From NCBI GenBank assembly GCA_003020945.1, contig PXRU01000013.1, positions 1 to 33,590 of the forward strand: DNA of 33,590 nucleotides, read 5' to 3'. Below the pieces are notes generated by a model, which saw only the letters and a list, made by a program, of their open reading frames with translations, made no database searches and had not been told where the DNA came from. Of this stretch, positions 7,443-15,614 are shown in pieces; within the stretch, counting starts at the first letter, position 1, and every line of letters starts with the position of its first letter. Origin of the DNA: Halobacteriales archaeon QS_6_71_20 (GTDB lineage: Archaea; Halobacteriota; Halobacteria; Halobacteriales; Haloferacaceae). The position numbers were made by a program, and so were the translations under genes.

Positions 7443-8380
7443 ATGTTCGTGGGTCACGCGCTGGCCGCGTTCGCCGTCGTCGCGCTGTTGTCTCGTCGCC
7501 GGGGAGCGGCGCCGGCGCGAGCCCTGACCGTCGGCGCCGTCGCGGGGCTGTTCGCCGCCGTTCCCGACGTCGACATCGTGTACGCGCTCGTCGGCGTCGC
7601 CTCCGGGCTCGCGGCCGACGCGGGCGCGCTCGCGCTCGCCGAGACGTTCTGGGCGACCGGGAACGTCGTCCACCGCACCGTCACCCACTCGGTGGTCGTT
7701 GCGCCGGTCGTCGCGCTGGCCGTTTGGGGCTGGGTCGACGGGCGACCGGTCGCGCAGCTGGCCGCGCTCGCGCTCGCGGCGGGGCTGCTCGCGGTCCGCT
7801 CGCGCTCGCCGTTGGGGTCCGGCGCCGGACGGCGCTGTCGCCGCGGACGACGGCCGTCCTCGCGCTCGTCGGCATCGTCTCCCACCCCTTCGGCGACGTG
7901 TTCACCGGGGAGCCGCCGGCGCTTCTGTACCCGCTCGGCCCCGAGGTGTTGACGGCCCGCGTGGCGCTGTCGGCGGACCCGACGCTCCACCTGCTGGGGG
8001 CGTTCGCGGTGGAGTTGGCGACGGTCTGGGCCGCCGTGATCGTCTGGAGCCGACTGCGTGCCGAGCGGGACGGCCGGCCGGTCGGCCGCCTGGGAACGGC
8101 CGAGGGCGTCGATCTCCGGGCGGTCGCCGGCACGGGATACGCCGCCGGCGCGTTCGTCATCCCGGCGCCGACGCTGGACCTCTCGTACCCGTTCGTCCTC
8201 TCGGTGGTCGCGGTCGGCGCCGTCGGGGCCGTCCCCGTGCGGCTGCGCCGGCGCGGACGGGCGGCGTTCGCGCCGGAGTTCGCGCGTCCGGGCGCCGAGC
8301 GGGCGCTGTTCACCGGGCTGACCGCCGTGACGCTCGCCGCCGGCGCGTACCTCCTGACGTACCTCGCCGGAGTCGCCTGA
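7443..8380 (+). pseudogene. Membrane-bound metal-dependent hydrolase (COG1988/YdjM type), frameshifted
   Basis: The N-terminal part reads in one frame from the ATG at 7443, with PDVD at 41-44 and HRTVTHS at 77-83, both signature motifs of the family. At about 7791-7800 (gcggtccgct) the homologous reading passes to another frame, in which it continues as SHPFGDVFTG and several TM segments to the stop at 8380. One missing base explains the shift. The two parts would join into a protein of about 311 aa with 7-8 TM helices. The cause may be a recent mutation or a base-calling error in a G+C-rich tract. TATA-like acttatg lies about 30 nt upstream. Confidence 0.75.
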
Positions 8381-8464
8381 CGGGAGCGGGGGCGGTCGCG
8401 GCGAGGCGGTCGGGTCGGACGGTCGCCGGAGTCCTTTTCACTCGCTTCGGGCGTATCCGTCGAC

Positions 8465-9103
8465 ATGAGGCGATCGGGGCTCCGACGGTTCGTCGAGGGG
8501 CGGCGGGGCAACGCGCTGCTCGGCTGGCTCGTCGTCGCGTTCCTGACGGCCGCGGCGCTGGGCGAGTTGCGCGCCGGCGAGCGGGTGTGGGGCGGGTTCA
8601 TCCTCGGGGTCGTGGTGCTCGCGCTCGTTCCGCCCGCGCGGTTTCGCGACGCGACGGCGATGCTCCCCTGGGAGGTGCTCGCGATGGCGTCGCTGCCGGC
8701 GGTCGGCCGCGCCGTCGTCGCCGGCGAGACGGTCGTCGGCGTCACGTTCACCGGGCGCGTAGCGACGTATCTGGGGGTCGCGGCGGCGGCGCTGATCGTC
8801 GCCGTCGAACTGGACGTCTTCACCCCGGTTCGGATGGGGCGGTCGTTCGCGGTGCTTTTCGTCACCGTGACCACAATGGCCGCGGCCGGGGTCTGGGCGG
8901 TCGTCCGCTACGCCGCCGACACGACGCTGGGCACGGCCTCGCTGCTCGACGGGCGTCCGGAACACGTCGTCGAGACGACGCTGATGTGGGACTTCGTCGC
9001 CGCGACCGTCGCCGGCGCCCTCGCCGGAGTCCTGTTCGAGTACTACGTCCGCCGCCGCGCGGACGGCGCCGCCAGGGTCGACGTGGAGGTGGCCGAGCGG
9101 TGA
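8465..9103 (+). CDS. Polytopic membrane protein, possibly YjdF/DUF2238-like
   Basis: The 212-aa protein has about six hydrophobic segments (near 18-33, 41-55, 64-85, 92-110, 120-140 and 170-192) and a short charged C-terminus. The last helix, WDFVAATVAGALAGVLFEYY, resembles the C-terminal helix of the next gene's product. A TATA-like cttttcac about 30 nt upstream supports the ATG. The stop overlaps the GTG start of the next gene, so the two are coupled. No catalytic motif is seen; the YjdF link is a weak pattern match. Confidence 0.8.
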   Translation: MRRSGLRRFVEGRRGNALLGWLVVAFLTAAALGELRAGERVWGGFILGVVVLALVPPARFRDATAMLPWEVLAMASLPAVGRAVVAGETVVGVTFTGRVATYLGVAAAALIVAVELDVFTPVRMGRSFAVLFVTVTTMAAAGVWAVVRYAADTTLGTASLLDGRPEHVVETTLMWDFVAATVAGALAGVLFEYYVRRRADGAARVDVEVAER

Positions 9104-9771
9104 CCCTCCGGACGGCCGTCGACCTGTCGCCGCGGGGACGACGACTCCTCACCCGGTCCATGCAGGCGCTGTTGGTCGCGTTCGTCGGCGTCGGCGTCGT
9201 CCGGGGGTCGACGGGCGTCGTCGTCAACGCGCTCGTCGCGCTCGGCGTCACGTTCCTCCCGGCGCTGCTGGAACACGAGTACGGCCTCCCGATGGACGCG
9301 GGGCTCACGCTGTGGATCTCGGCGACGGTGTTCCTCCACGCGCTCGGGGTCTTCGGCGTCCCCGGAGTGACGGGCAACCTCTACGCGGCCGACAGCCCGA
9401 TCCCCTTCTACGACGGCCTCACCCACGCGCTGTCGGCGTCGGTCGTGGCCGCCGTCGGCTACACGGTGGCGCGAGCGGTCGACGAGCACACCGACGCGGT
9501 GGAGCTCCCGCCCCGGTTCACCTTCGTGTTCGTCCTGCTGTTCGTGATCGCGTTCGGCGTGCTCTGGGAGGTGGTGGAGTTCGCCGTCGGCACCCTCGCC
9601 GCCGGCGTCGGCGGGGACGTGCTCACGCAGTACGGGCTGGCGGACACGATCCGCGACCTCGTGTTCGACATCGTCGGCGGCGTCGTCGTGGCCACGTGGG
9701 GGACCGCCCACCTGACGGACGTCGCCGATGCGGTCTCCCGCCGGGTCGGCGTCCGACGCGACGAGGGGTGA
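9100..9771 (+). CDS. Polytopic membrane protein, YjdF/DUF2238-like
   Basis: This starts at a GTG that overlaps the preceding TGA (GTGA), giving 223 residues with about six TM segments. The central part has [15 protein letters not shown] and, in the next helix, [10 protein letters not shown], an arrangement that recalls YjdF/DUF2238 membrane proteins, which have a His-containing loop and a W-E-x-x-E-type helix. The last helix ([18 protein letters not shown]) also fits. The partner upstream has a comparable topology, so the pair may form a heteromeric membrane complex. The function is unknown. Confidence 0.8.
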   Translation: MTLRTAVDLSPRGRRLLTRSMQALLVAFVGVGVVRGSTGVVVNALVALGVTFLPALLEHEYGLPMDAGLTLWISATVFLHALGVFGVPGVTGNLYAADSPIPFYDGLTHALSASVVAAVGYTVARAVDEHTDAVELPPRFTFVFVLLFVIAFGVLWEVVEFAVGTLAAGVGGDVLTQYGLADTIRDLVFDIVGGVVVATWGTAHLTDVADAVSRRVGVRRDEG

Positions 9772-9847
9772 GCGGGCGGGGCCTCCGGCGACGCCGACGC
9801 CCCCGCGGGGAGCTTTTTTGACGGTGCGAACCGAGTTGACACGTGGC

Positions 9848-10048
9848 ATGGTGTTCAAGAAGGTCACGCTGATCGGACAGAGCGACGAGAGCTTCGACGC
9901 GGCGGCGAACGACGCGATCGACCGCGCCGAGGAGACGCTGGACAACGTCCACTGGATCGAGGTCGAGGAGCTGGGCGTGGAGGTGGCGTCGGTCGACGGC
10001 CGACAGTACCAAGCCGAGGTGGAGGTCGCGTTCGAACTGGAGCGGTAG
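9848..10048 (+). CDS. Dodecin, flavin-binding storage protein
   Basis: Dodecin forms a hollow dodecamer that binds flavins; the Halobacterium protein stores riboflavin. The 66-aa product matches the family length and fold: [19 protein letters not shown], a helix with [14 protein letters not shown], then [11 protein letters not shown] containing the tryptophan that stacks on the flavin, and a final beta strand. The ATG at 9848 is decided by family alignment; a T-rich box (ttttttga, about 9814-9821) lies about 30 nt upstream. Confidence 0.94.
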   Translation: MVFKKVTLIGQSDESFDAAANDAIDRAEETLDNVHWIEVEELGVEVASVDGRQYQAEVEVAFELER

Positions 10049-10243
10049 TCGCGCCCCCAGTCGGGGGCGCCGCCCTCCGTCCCCGTATTTCCGCCGAACA
10101 TGTCGACCGACACTACCGGACGACCGTCGAACGAGCGGAGACGCGAGGGAAACGACGATCCGTCGACCGGACGCAGACGTAGCGGCCGCGAACCCGCCCG
10201 GTCGGGGAGCGGAACGCGACAACGTGGTTCCGAAAACACGTAC

Positions 10244-10259
10244 TACTCGATCTTCAGTA
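10244..10259 (+). promoter_or_regulatory. Probable TrmB operator upstream of the trmB-like gene
   Basis: The sequence tact-N7-cagta at 10244-10259 differs by one base from the TACT-N7/8-GAGTA motif described for Halobacterium salinarum TrmB. It ends 32 bases before the ATG of the TrmB-type gene, directly upstream of the expected TATA region (agcccttag, about 10261-10269). The position suits autoregulation. The motif match was made by eye. Confidence 0.5.
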
Positions 10260-10291
10260 AAGCCCTTAGGGACGGACGAACAGGACCGGGT

Positions 10292-11329
10292 ATGGCCGAC
10301 GACCTTCGAACGACGATGGAGCGGGTCGGGGAACGGTTCAACCTCGGGGAGTACGAGATCGACGCCTACCTCGCCGTGTTGGAACGCGGGGAGCTGACCG
10401 CCTCCGAGATCGCGGGCGAGACCGACATCCCGCAGCCGCGGGTGTACGACACGGTCCGGAGCCTCTCGGACCGCGGGCTGGTCGAACTGCGGGAGTCGCG
10501 GCCGATGAAGATCGTCGCGGTCGACCCCGCGGACGCGTTCGGCGACATCCGGTCGTCGCTGTCGGAGATGGTCGACGAACTGGAGGCGCGCTACACGGCA
10601 CCCACCCGGGACACGGAAGCGGTGTCGCTCGTGAAGTCGCGGTCGACGATCCTCCGGTACGTCGAGGAGGTGATCGAGTCCGCCGAGTACGAGCTGGCGG
10701 TGTCGCTGACGCCGGACCTGCTGCGTCGCTTCCGCGACGTGCTGGAGCGGCGCGTCGAGGACGGCGTCGCCATCGAACTGCTGGTCACGCCCGCGGCGCG
10801 CGCGCCGTCGGCCGCCGAGTTCGACTACGAAGCGGTGTCGACGGAGACGCGGAGCCGACGGGGGATCACGACGCCCGTCATCGCCGTCGCGGACGGGGAG
10901 TACTCCGTGTACGCCACGCAGGACGCCCTCCGCGACGACCGCGACCGCTACGGGGTGATCTTCAACCGGTCGGCGCTGGGCTTCCTCGTCTCGGGCTTCT
11001 TCGGGACGGTGCTGTGGAGCACGGCCGACCCGATCTCCACCGACGGCGAGGACCGCCCGTTCCCGCGGACGTACGCGTCCATCCGGCGAGCCGTGAAGGA
11101 CGTCAACGACGTCGGCGGCGACTTCGCGGCGGTCGTCACCGGCCGCGACGTGGAGACGGGCAACGAGATCCGCGTCGAGGGCCCGGTCGTCGACTACGAG
11201 TACGACTCCTCCGAGCGGGTCGCCTCGCTCACCGTCGCCGACCCGGACGGTGGAAGGGTGACCGTCGGCGGGCTCGTCGCCGCCCTCGAGGAGATCGAGG
11301 GACAGGAGATCGAACTCCAGCGGCGCTGA
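10292..11329 (+). CDS. trmB: TrmB-family transcriptional regulator
   Basis: The 345-aa protein has an N-terminal winged HTH at about 10-75 ([44 protein letters not shown]). A short linker helix and a TrmB-type effector domain follow, with [21 protein letters not shown] and [13 protein letters not shown], where sugars bind in this family. In H. salinarum TrmB represses gluconeogenic genes and activates glycolytic and cofactor genes according to glucose. The in-frame start at 10100 is rejected because the operator-like and TATA-like signals lie between it and 10292, and the extra region lacks protein-like character. The symbol is given by family; orthology was not tested. Confidence 0.88.
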   Translation: MADDLRTTMERVGERFNLGEYEIDAYLAVLERGELTASEIAGETDIPQPRVYDTVRSLSDRGLVELRESRPMKIVAVDPADAFGDIRSSLSEMVDELEARYTAPTRDTEAVSLVKSRSTILRYVEEVIESAEYELAVSLTPDLLRRFRDVLERRVEDGVAIELLVTPAARAPSAAEFDYEAVSTETRSRRGITTPVIAVADGEYSVYATQDALRDDRDRYGVIFNRSALGFLVSGFFGTVLWSTADPISTDGEDRPFPRTYASIRRAVKDVNDVGGDFAAVVTGRDVETGNEIRVEGPVVDYEYDSSERVASLTVADPDGGRVTVGGLVAALEEIEGQEIELQRR

Positions 11330-11447
11330 GGCGACTGCGTCGCGGACCGGCGCGGTACGCCGGGAGTCGAGGAGCGCGCGGGCGGCGACTCGGGCTTGCC
11401 GGCCGACGACTCCCGGTCGACGGCCGAGACCCGGCGACCCACCGGCC

Positions 11448-11776
11448 GAGGCCCGCCGGCCCCCCGTCGGCGTGGACAGTGACGTGTCGTCCCTTCGAGA
11501 TGGTTCGATCGGAGCCGCCGACACGGGTGAGCCGGAGGAAGCCGTCGTCGGTGATCCGCCGGGGCATGGAGCCGATCTCGTCGGCACGCCCGGCGAACGC
11601 GATCTCGGGGGCGCCGCTCTCGTGGACGGCGACCGCGTTGCTGTAGGCGTCGGTCGTTACATTGTCCGCGAACCCGCGGACGTATCCGTCCAGACGCGCC
11701 GGCCGTCGGCCTCGAAGCCGGACGGCGAGGGGGTCGCGAGCAGGTCGTCGAGAAACGCGCGGCGGTCGGGGTTCAC
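11448..11776 (-). pseudogene. M42-family aminopeptidase N-terminal remnant
   Basis: Reading leftward from the GTG at 11776, one frame gives DRRAFLDDLLATPSPSGFE, the typical N-terminus of haloarchaeal M42 glutamyl aminopeptidases. At about 11690 the similarity jumps frame and continues as YVRGFADNVTTDAYSNAVAV, PEIAFAGRADEIGS and DGFLRLTRVGGSDRTISKG. It fades near 11448, so only about 110 of about 350 residues remain. The metal-binding His of the GHxDEIG motif is Arg here. The frameshift, truncation and ligand loss together show a dead gene. It fills most of the 589-base gap between the TrmB gene and the next gene. Confidence 0.75.
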
Positions 11777-11918
11777 ACCGTCGTCCCCGGGCCGCCGCCG
11801 AGAGAGTCCGGCGGTCCGCCGGCGACGACCGAGCGCGGGCCGGGGGACGTCCGGGGGAAGTTCCCGCGGCCGCCGATCTACCCAAACCGATAACACGACA
11901 CGCTGCGTCTCTCGGGGT

Positions 11919-12185
11919 ATGGTGGACGTCACGCTGTTCGAGCTGCACTTCGACGAGGAGGTCGAACTCTCGCGCTCGTCCGGGACCGGCGGCGGGAGCG
12001 ACGCGACAGCGGAGTCGGACGACGAGGAGGAGAACAAGGAGGAGGGATCCGGGCGGAGCCCGCTGGGCGCGCTCGTCGCGATCGCGCTGGTCGTCGTCGT
12101 CGGGATCGCGATCCGGAAGCTGCTGAGCGACGACCTCGAACCGATCGAGGACCTGGAGGAACTGGACGAGTCGATCCGCGCGTGA
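11919..12185 (+). CDS. Small single-TM acidic protein (88 aa)
   Basis: The N-terminal 20 residues (MVDVTLFELHFDEEVELSRS) look like a short beta hairpin. A very acidic linker comes next, then one TM helix at about 50-67 (PLGALVAIALVVVVGIAIRK) and an acidic tail. The arrangement suggests a cytoplasmic domain tethered to the membrane. I do not recognise a function. The ATG at 11919 is taken because upstream sequence in the same frame belongs to the antisense of the peptidase remnant. The gene converges with the aspartoacylase-like gene, ending 13 nt from its stop. Confidence 0.75.
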   Translation: MVDVTLFELHFDEEVELSRSSGTGGGSDATAESDDEEENKEEGSGRSPLGALVAIALVVVVGIAIRKLLSDDLEPIEDLEELDESIRA

Positions 12186-12198
12186 TCGCGGCCGCGGA

Positions 12199-13002
12199 TC
12201 AGAGCGTGCCGGCCCGCTCGGCGGCGTAGCCGAACAGGTCGGCGTAGCCGTACGCCGACATCAGCGCCGGGTAGAACGCCTCGTCGGCGGTGAACGTCTC
12301 CCCGTCGGCGACGGCGAACGGATCGCCGACGTCGACCTCGGCGAAGTTCTCGACGAACACCTCGTACGACTCGGCCGGCGGCTTGGGGATCGCGTCCAGC
12401 AGCCTGAACACCTCCACCTCGCGGGTCGTGCCGCCGTCCGCGGCGCTGTCGACGCCGGCCGGGTCCGCGAGCGCGCCCGTCGCCGAGAGGAACCCCCGGA
12501 CCAGCCGGTAGGCGTTCTCCGCGGCCGCGTCGGTGCCCTGCAGACCGCACTCCACCTCCAGCGTGTGTGGGTGCATGATGAGCCGGCCGTCGGCGAGCGC
12601 CTCCGTCTCCAGCAGCCTGTCCACGGTCAGGTACGGGACGACCGCCCGGGCGATCTCGTCGACGGTGCGGCAGACCGCGAACGGCTCGGCGGTCGACTGC
12701 GTCGAGTGGAGCGCCAGCACCGTACAGCCCTCCAGTTCGCCCAGCAGGTGGTGGGCGAGCCGCCCCTCGTGGGTGTCGGCGTCCGGGTCCCCCGGGAACG
12801 CGCGGTTGAGGTCCGACTCCAGGTAGCGGACGCCCGCCTCCAGCGCCTCCTCGTTGGCGACGACGAGCTTCACCGGCCGTTCGAGGTCGGGCGGGTCGGC
12901 GAGCAGCCGCTCGACCGCGCGCGGACCGCACGGCTCGTCGCCGTGGATCCCGGCGACGACGGCTACCTCGGGAACGCCGTCGCCGAGCTGGTGGATTCGC
13001 AT
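12199..13002 (-). CDS. Succinylglutamate desuccinylase/aspartoacylase-family zinc hydrolase (M14)
   Basis: This is a zinc-dependent deacylase of the M14 AspA/AstE group. The 267-aa protein has zinc ligands His20 and Glu23 in GIHGDEPCG, DLNRAFPG at 64-71, His99 in LALHST, and a likely general base Glu151 in EVECGLQG. The C-terminal beta domain (FAVADGETFTADEAFYPALMS) matches the family. The substrate cannot be read from the sequence. A TATA-like caaatagc about 24 nt upstream of the ATG suggests a leaderless mRNA, divergent from the next membrane-protein gene. Confidence 0.88.
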   Translation of the reverse strand: MRIHQLGDGVPEVAVVAGIHGDEPCGPRAVERLLADPPDLERPVKLVVANEEALEAGVRYLESDLNRAFPGDPDADTHEGRLAHHLLGELEGCTVLALHSTQSTAEPFAVCRTVDEIARAVVPYLTVDRLLETEALADGRLIMHPHTLEVECGLQGTDAAAENAYRLVRGFLSATGALADPAGVDSAADGGTTREVEVFRLLDAIPKPPAESYEVFVENFAEVDVGDPFAVADGETFTADEAFYPALMSAYGYADLFGYAAERAGTL

Positions 13003-13131
13003 ACCGATACTGCGGACAGCAGCTATTTGAGGGACCCGATCACCGACGGGTCCGGCCCGGTCGACGGCCCGTCCGCCGATCTCCTTGTCGAGTGATAACT
13101 CTTAACACACTCGGTCGGGAGTACACGAACC

Positions 13132-13650
13132 ATGGCGCAGTCAACCGACGTGGCGGCGGGGGAGTCGGCGACCGCCGACGGGACCGAGGGGATCGCGGTG
13201 CCGCTCACCGTCAGGGTGATCGGGGTCGGAATGGGGGCGGGGCTGCTCGGGATGATCGCGATGTTGCCGGTGTTGGTCGGGGTGCCGGTCGCGCTCGGCG
13301 TGTTCCGGACGGCGCCGATCGCCGAGTTCGTCCCGGTGGTGGGCTACTTCGGGATCGAACCCACCTTCGCGATGGGGATCACGGTGTTCGTGGCGGGGGG
13401 GACGGTGCTGTGGCCGACGCTGTTTCTCGTCGTCGGCGCGTACCTCCCGCCGAAGACGCCGCGGTACCTCCGGGGGGTCTCCTACGGGACGATCTTCTGG
13501 ACGGGGTTCGCCCCGGCGCTCTGGCCGGGCGGCGGCATAGTTACGGTCGGGACGTTCCTGATCGTCTCGCTGATCGCCCACTGGATCTACGGCGGCGTGC
13601 TCGCGGCCACACTCGACCGCACGATCGGCATCCCTCAACACGACGTGTGA
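13132..13650 (+). CDS. Four-TM membrane protein, possibly DUF6789-like
   Basis: The 172-aa product has a soluble 25-residue N-terminus and then about four TM helices, including GAGLLGMIAMLPVLVGVPVALG and FLIVSLIAHWIYGGVLAATL. Conserved-looking loops carry FRTAPIAEF and PGGGIVTVG. The pattern recalls haloarchaeal DUF6789 proteins found near cytochrome oxidase genes, but this link is weak and no oxidase genes are here. A TATA-like ctcttaacac lies about 30 nt upstream of the ATG. Confidence 0.8.
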   Translation: MAQSTDVAAGESATADGTEGIAVPLTVRVIGVGMGAGLLGMIAMLPVLVGVPVALGVFRTAPIAEFVPVVGYFGIEPTFAMGITVFVAGGTVLWPTLFLVVGAYLPPKTPRYLRGVSYGTIFWTGFAPALWPGGGIVTVGTFLIVSLIAHWIYGGVLAATLDRTIGIPQHDV

Positions 13651-14000
13651 ACTACCCTGTCCTACTTCGCTCGATCTGACGGCCCCGGGTTCGAGGATCG
13701 AAGGTTCTCGTCATCACGAGAGACTACGCCTCCCGAACGACTTCGTTGCGAGTGGGGCCTTCGCGTGGACTCCCGCTCCGGCCGGGATCCCCGGCAGGAG
13801 GCTCACACTCTCCGTTCGCGTTCAGCGTCCCGCGATCCGCTCACGGGCGCCACGCGCCCGTTCGCATGGTGCGAGGGACCTCCGGTTCCTTGCTATTCGA
13901 GCGCACGCCTACGGGTGCGCCTCCGCCGTCCCCGGTCTGGTCGGCCGTCCCGTTTTCCCGAGTCCGGTTTCGCTGATCGACCTGATCTTCCGGCCTTGCG
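13651..14000. other. Hairpin-rich noncoding block at the left edge of a low-G+C island
   Basis: No gene is supported. The block begins with a palindromic element (listed separately) and holds two clean G+C hairpins: acgggcgc-cac-gcgcccgt at 13843-13861, an 8-bp stem with a 3-base loop, and gcgcac/gtgcgc at 13901-13906/13915-13920. It ends at the stop codon of the leftward lipoprotein gene and could hold its 3' UTR or the worn end of a mobile element. Confidence 0.4.
13692..13740 (+). repeat. Left copy of a palindromic direct repeat flanking the island
   Basis: The core tctcgtcatcacgaga forms a 6-bp stem with a catc loop. The surrounding frame gatcgaag...ttctcgtcatcacga..aga...ccgaacga matches, in the same orientation, an element about 1.9 kb to the right at 15615-15665. 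Stem bases differ between copies but pairing is kept, which argues for selection on structure or for descent from one palindromic element. Confidence 0.5.
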
Positions 14001-14477
14001 TCACCAACAACTGAACGTCGTCCCATGCCGTTCGAACACTCCGTCGGTGACTCGGTACGTAGTGGGGTACCCTAATTTTGCGTGGAAGTCCTCGTCTGAA
14101 ATCTGGAATTTCGTCGTGATTGTGATATCGAAGCCATCGGAGATACGTCGGGTAGTCATCTTCCGTCCTGTGATCCTGACGGTGGCGTTTTCCCCTGCCA
14201 TCGTTTTAGCATACGCGATCGCGTATCGCTCGTCGAATCTTTCGACCGTCGTTTCCGCAGTCTCCTTGGTCAGATCGTCCGGCTTCGATGGTGGCGTCAG
14301 ATCGTACGGGACCGTGGACTCGTTACAAGTCTGCGCCGATGTCTCGGGAGGATTAGTCGTTTCTGAAACCGGAGGACTCTCAGTCGCTGGTTGGCCTCCC
14401 ATCTGGTGGCCGGTGCTGCAACCACTGATCACCACCAATAGACTGGCAGCAATCACAATGACCAGTCTACGACGCAT
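14001..14477 (-). CDS. Orphan lipoprotein of unknown function (158 aa)
   Basis: The product starts with MRRRLVIVIAASLLVVISGC, a signal peptide with a lipobox cysteine. A Thr/Pro/Ser-rich linker follows (QPATESPPVSETTNPPE), then a compact domain of about 100 residues with Cys near the start and near the end that could form a disulfide. Codon use and base composition are clearly lower in G+C than in the flanking genes. The ATG at 14477 is chosen over the upstream GTG because the TATA-like atacttacc lies about 30 nt before it. No family was recognised; it may be recently acquired. Confidence 0.75.
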   Translation of the reverse strand: MRRRLVIVIAASLLVVISGCSTGHQMGGQPATESPPVSETTNPPETSAQTCNESTVPYDLTPPSKPDDLTKETAETTVERFDERYAIAYAKTMAGENATVRITGRKMTTRRISDGFDITITTKFQISDEDFHAKLGYPTTYRVTDGVFERHGTTFSCW

Positions 14478-14553
14478 GTGGAGCACGTTCGGGCGTTTTG
14501 GTAAGTATTTTGTCTATTTACCGGCTGAGCTCGTTCGATAGCGGTGTCATTGG

Positions 14554-14655
14554 ATGATGTTTCTAGATTTCATCAAGAGGGTCCCCGACTACATCGAGGA
14601 TCCATTACTGCCAGGTCTAGGTCCGGTCACTATCAGGCTCTACAGGGTGTCATAG
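14554..14655 (+). CDS. Possible 33-aa ORF or gene fragment
   Basis: The 33-codon frame encodes a protein-like peptide with DFIKRVPDYIEDPLLPGLG and IRLYRV, and starts with two consecutive ATG codons. A TATA-like ctatttacc lies about 38 nt upstream, divergent from the lipoprotein promoter. It may be a real small gene, the stub of a longer one, or chance. Nothing in the following 100 bases continues it. Confidence 0.25.
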   Translation: MMFLDFIKRVPDYIEDPLLPGLGPVTIRLYRVS

Positions 14656-14734
14656 AACGGTTGTCACAGCTATCCGGAAAGCGTTGTACAGCCGGAAACT
14701 TGAGCGGCTCAATTGGTGTTCAAGCCTGAGGAGT

Positions 14735-14742
14735 TTTTATAA
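14735..14742 (+). promoter_or_regulatory. TATA box of the four-TM island gene
   Basis: The AT-rich tttttata sits about 27 nt before the ATG at 14767, the spacing seen for leaderless haloarchaeal transcripts. It is one of the strongest TATA boxes in the window. Confidence 0.6.
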
Positions 14743-14766
14743 CCAGTCGTCTCAAACCCTATCCGT

Positions 14767-15225
14767 ATGGATGTCCGAGCACTGCTCGGGTCACTCCAGG
14801 TTCCGGTTACACTCGTCGGTGCGATTCTCGTCGTGGTCTCTGTCGGTAGTGTCAGTACGATGCCGTCGCCGCCGCCCGAAAGCGAGGGCTTCGTAGCCGG
14901 ACTCGCGATCGTTTTCCTGTACTTCCTCGGGTGGATCGGCTTCCTCGTGCTCTCGTTCGGGTTGGCGATCCCTCCGGGGGACGGGTACGGGATCAGCTTC
15001 AATCGCTACCAGCGAGGATTGTTCGCCTTCGCGGGTACGGCTGGTGTATTGAGTGCTGTCGGGCCGTTCGTTGCGTTCGGGTTGCTTCTTTCGCATCCAT
15101 CGCTGATGGGGACGGCGTGGGTTGTCATCATGAGTGTCGCGCTGATCGCGCTGACGGTCGGCCTCCTCTGGCGTGGTGTTCAAGTGGTCCGGCAGTGGCG
15201 ATCCAACAATGAGTCGGCCCTGTGA
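14767..15225 (+). CDS. Four-TM membrane protein of unknown function (152 aa)
   Basis: Hydrophobic helices lie near residues 12-31, 43-66, 85-106 and 115-138, with a short basic/polar C-terminus (RQWRSNNESAL). A proline-rich loop (PSPPPESEG) follows the first helix. No motif was recognised. The G+C content is below the chromosomal norm, like the neighbouring lipoprotein gene, and the gene lies between the two palindromic repeats. A strong TATA box 27 nt upstream argues that it is expressed. Confidence 0.75.
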   Translation: MDVRALLGSLQVPVTLVGAILVVVSVGSVSTMPSPPPESEGFVAGLAIVFLYFLGWIGFLVLSFGLAIPPGDGYGISFNRYQRGLFAFAGTAGVLSAVGPFVAFGLLLSHPSLMGTAWVVIMSVALIALTVGLLWRGVQVVRQWRSNNESAL

Positions 15226-15352
15226 ACAACTGATGTGACCCGTCTGTTCTCCATCGAACCAGTCAGTTCGCATGTTCACTGAGCGGTTGTTTCGACTGTA
15301 TGGTTCGAAACAAGCACCCTTGTGAAGAGTTGTATGATACCCACTCTTTGGG

Positions 15353-15505
15353 TTAAGCCTTGCTCGTCGTTTCGTATTCGCCCTGCCGAGCGTGGTCTAC
15401 GACGTGATCTGCGGCCCGCAGAAATTCGTCCACTGTTTCGCGCAGAAGCGTGGTACCGTCAGTGCCCACATCGAGTTCAACGGGGACAGTTCGCCGCACC
15501 TCCAT
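15353..15505 (-). pseudogene. tnpB N-terminal remnant
   Basis: Reading leftward from the ATG at 15505, the 50-residue frame gives MEVRRTVPVELDV, LLRETVDEFLRAADHVVDHA and QGEYETTSKA. This is the start of a haloarchaeal TnpB (IS200/IS605 OrfB, IS1341 type). It stops abruptly where intact proteins carry on with a Lys-rich helix, so the gene is truncated at about 15355. Upstream of the start lies a short hairpin (atgcgtc/gacgcat, 15502-15516 region), possibly part of the left end. No tnpA is nearby. Confidence 0.7.
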
Positions 15506-15614
15506 GCGTCGGACGCATGCCCGACAATTCATATACGTTGGAGAAGGGCTGGTGGTGATCGTTAAATATAACAAACCTGTCAACTTCTTCTCCCTCCTAC
15601 TCGTTCGTGGTTCT

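Noticed and set aside
10100-10291. Longer N-terminus for the TrmB-type regulator
   Set aside because: The region is polar low-complexity sequence, and it contains the operator-like and TATA-like signals that belong upstream of the start.
9043-11587. Long leftward frames of about 398 and 654 codons
   Set aside because: They are antisense to the membrane-protein, dodecin and TrmB genes, with low-complexity composition and no motif.
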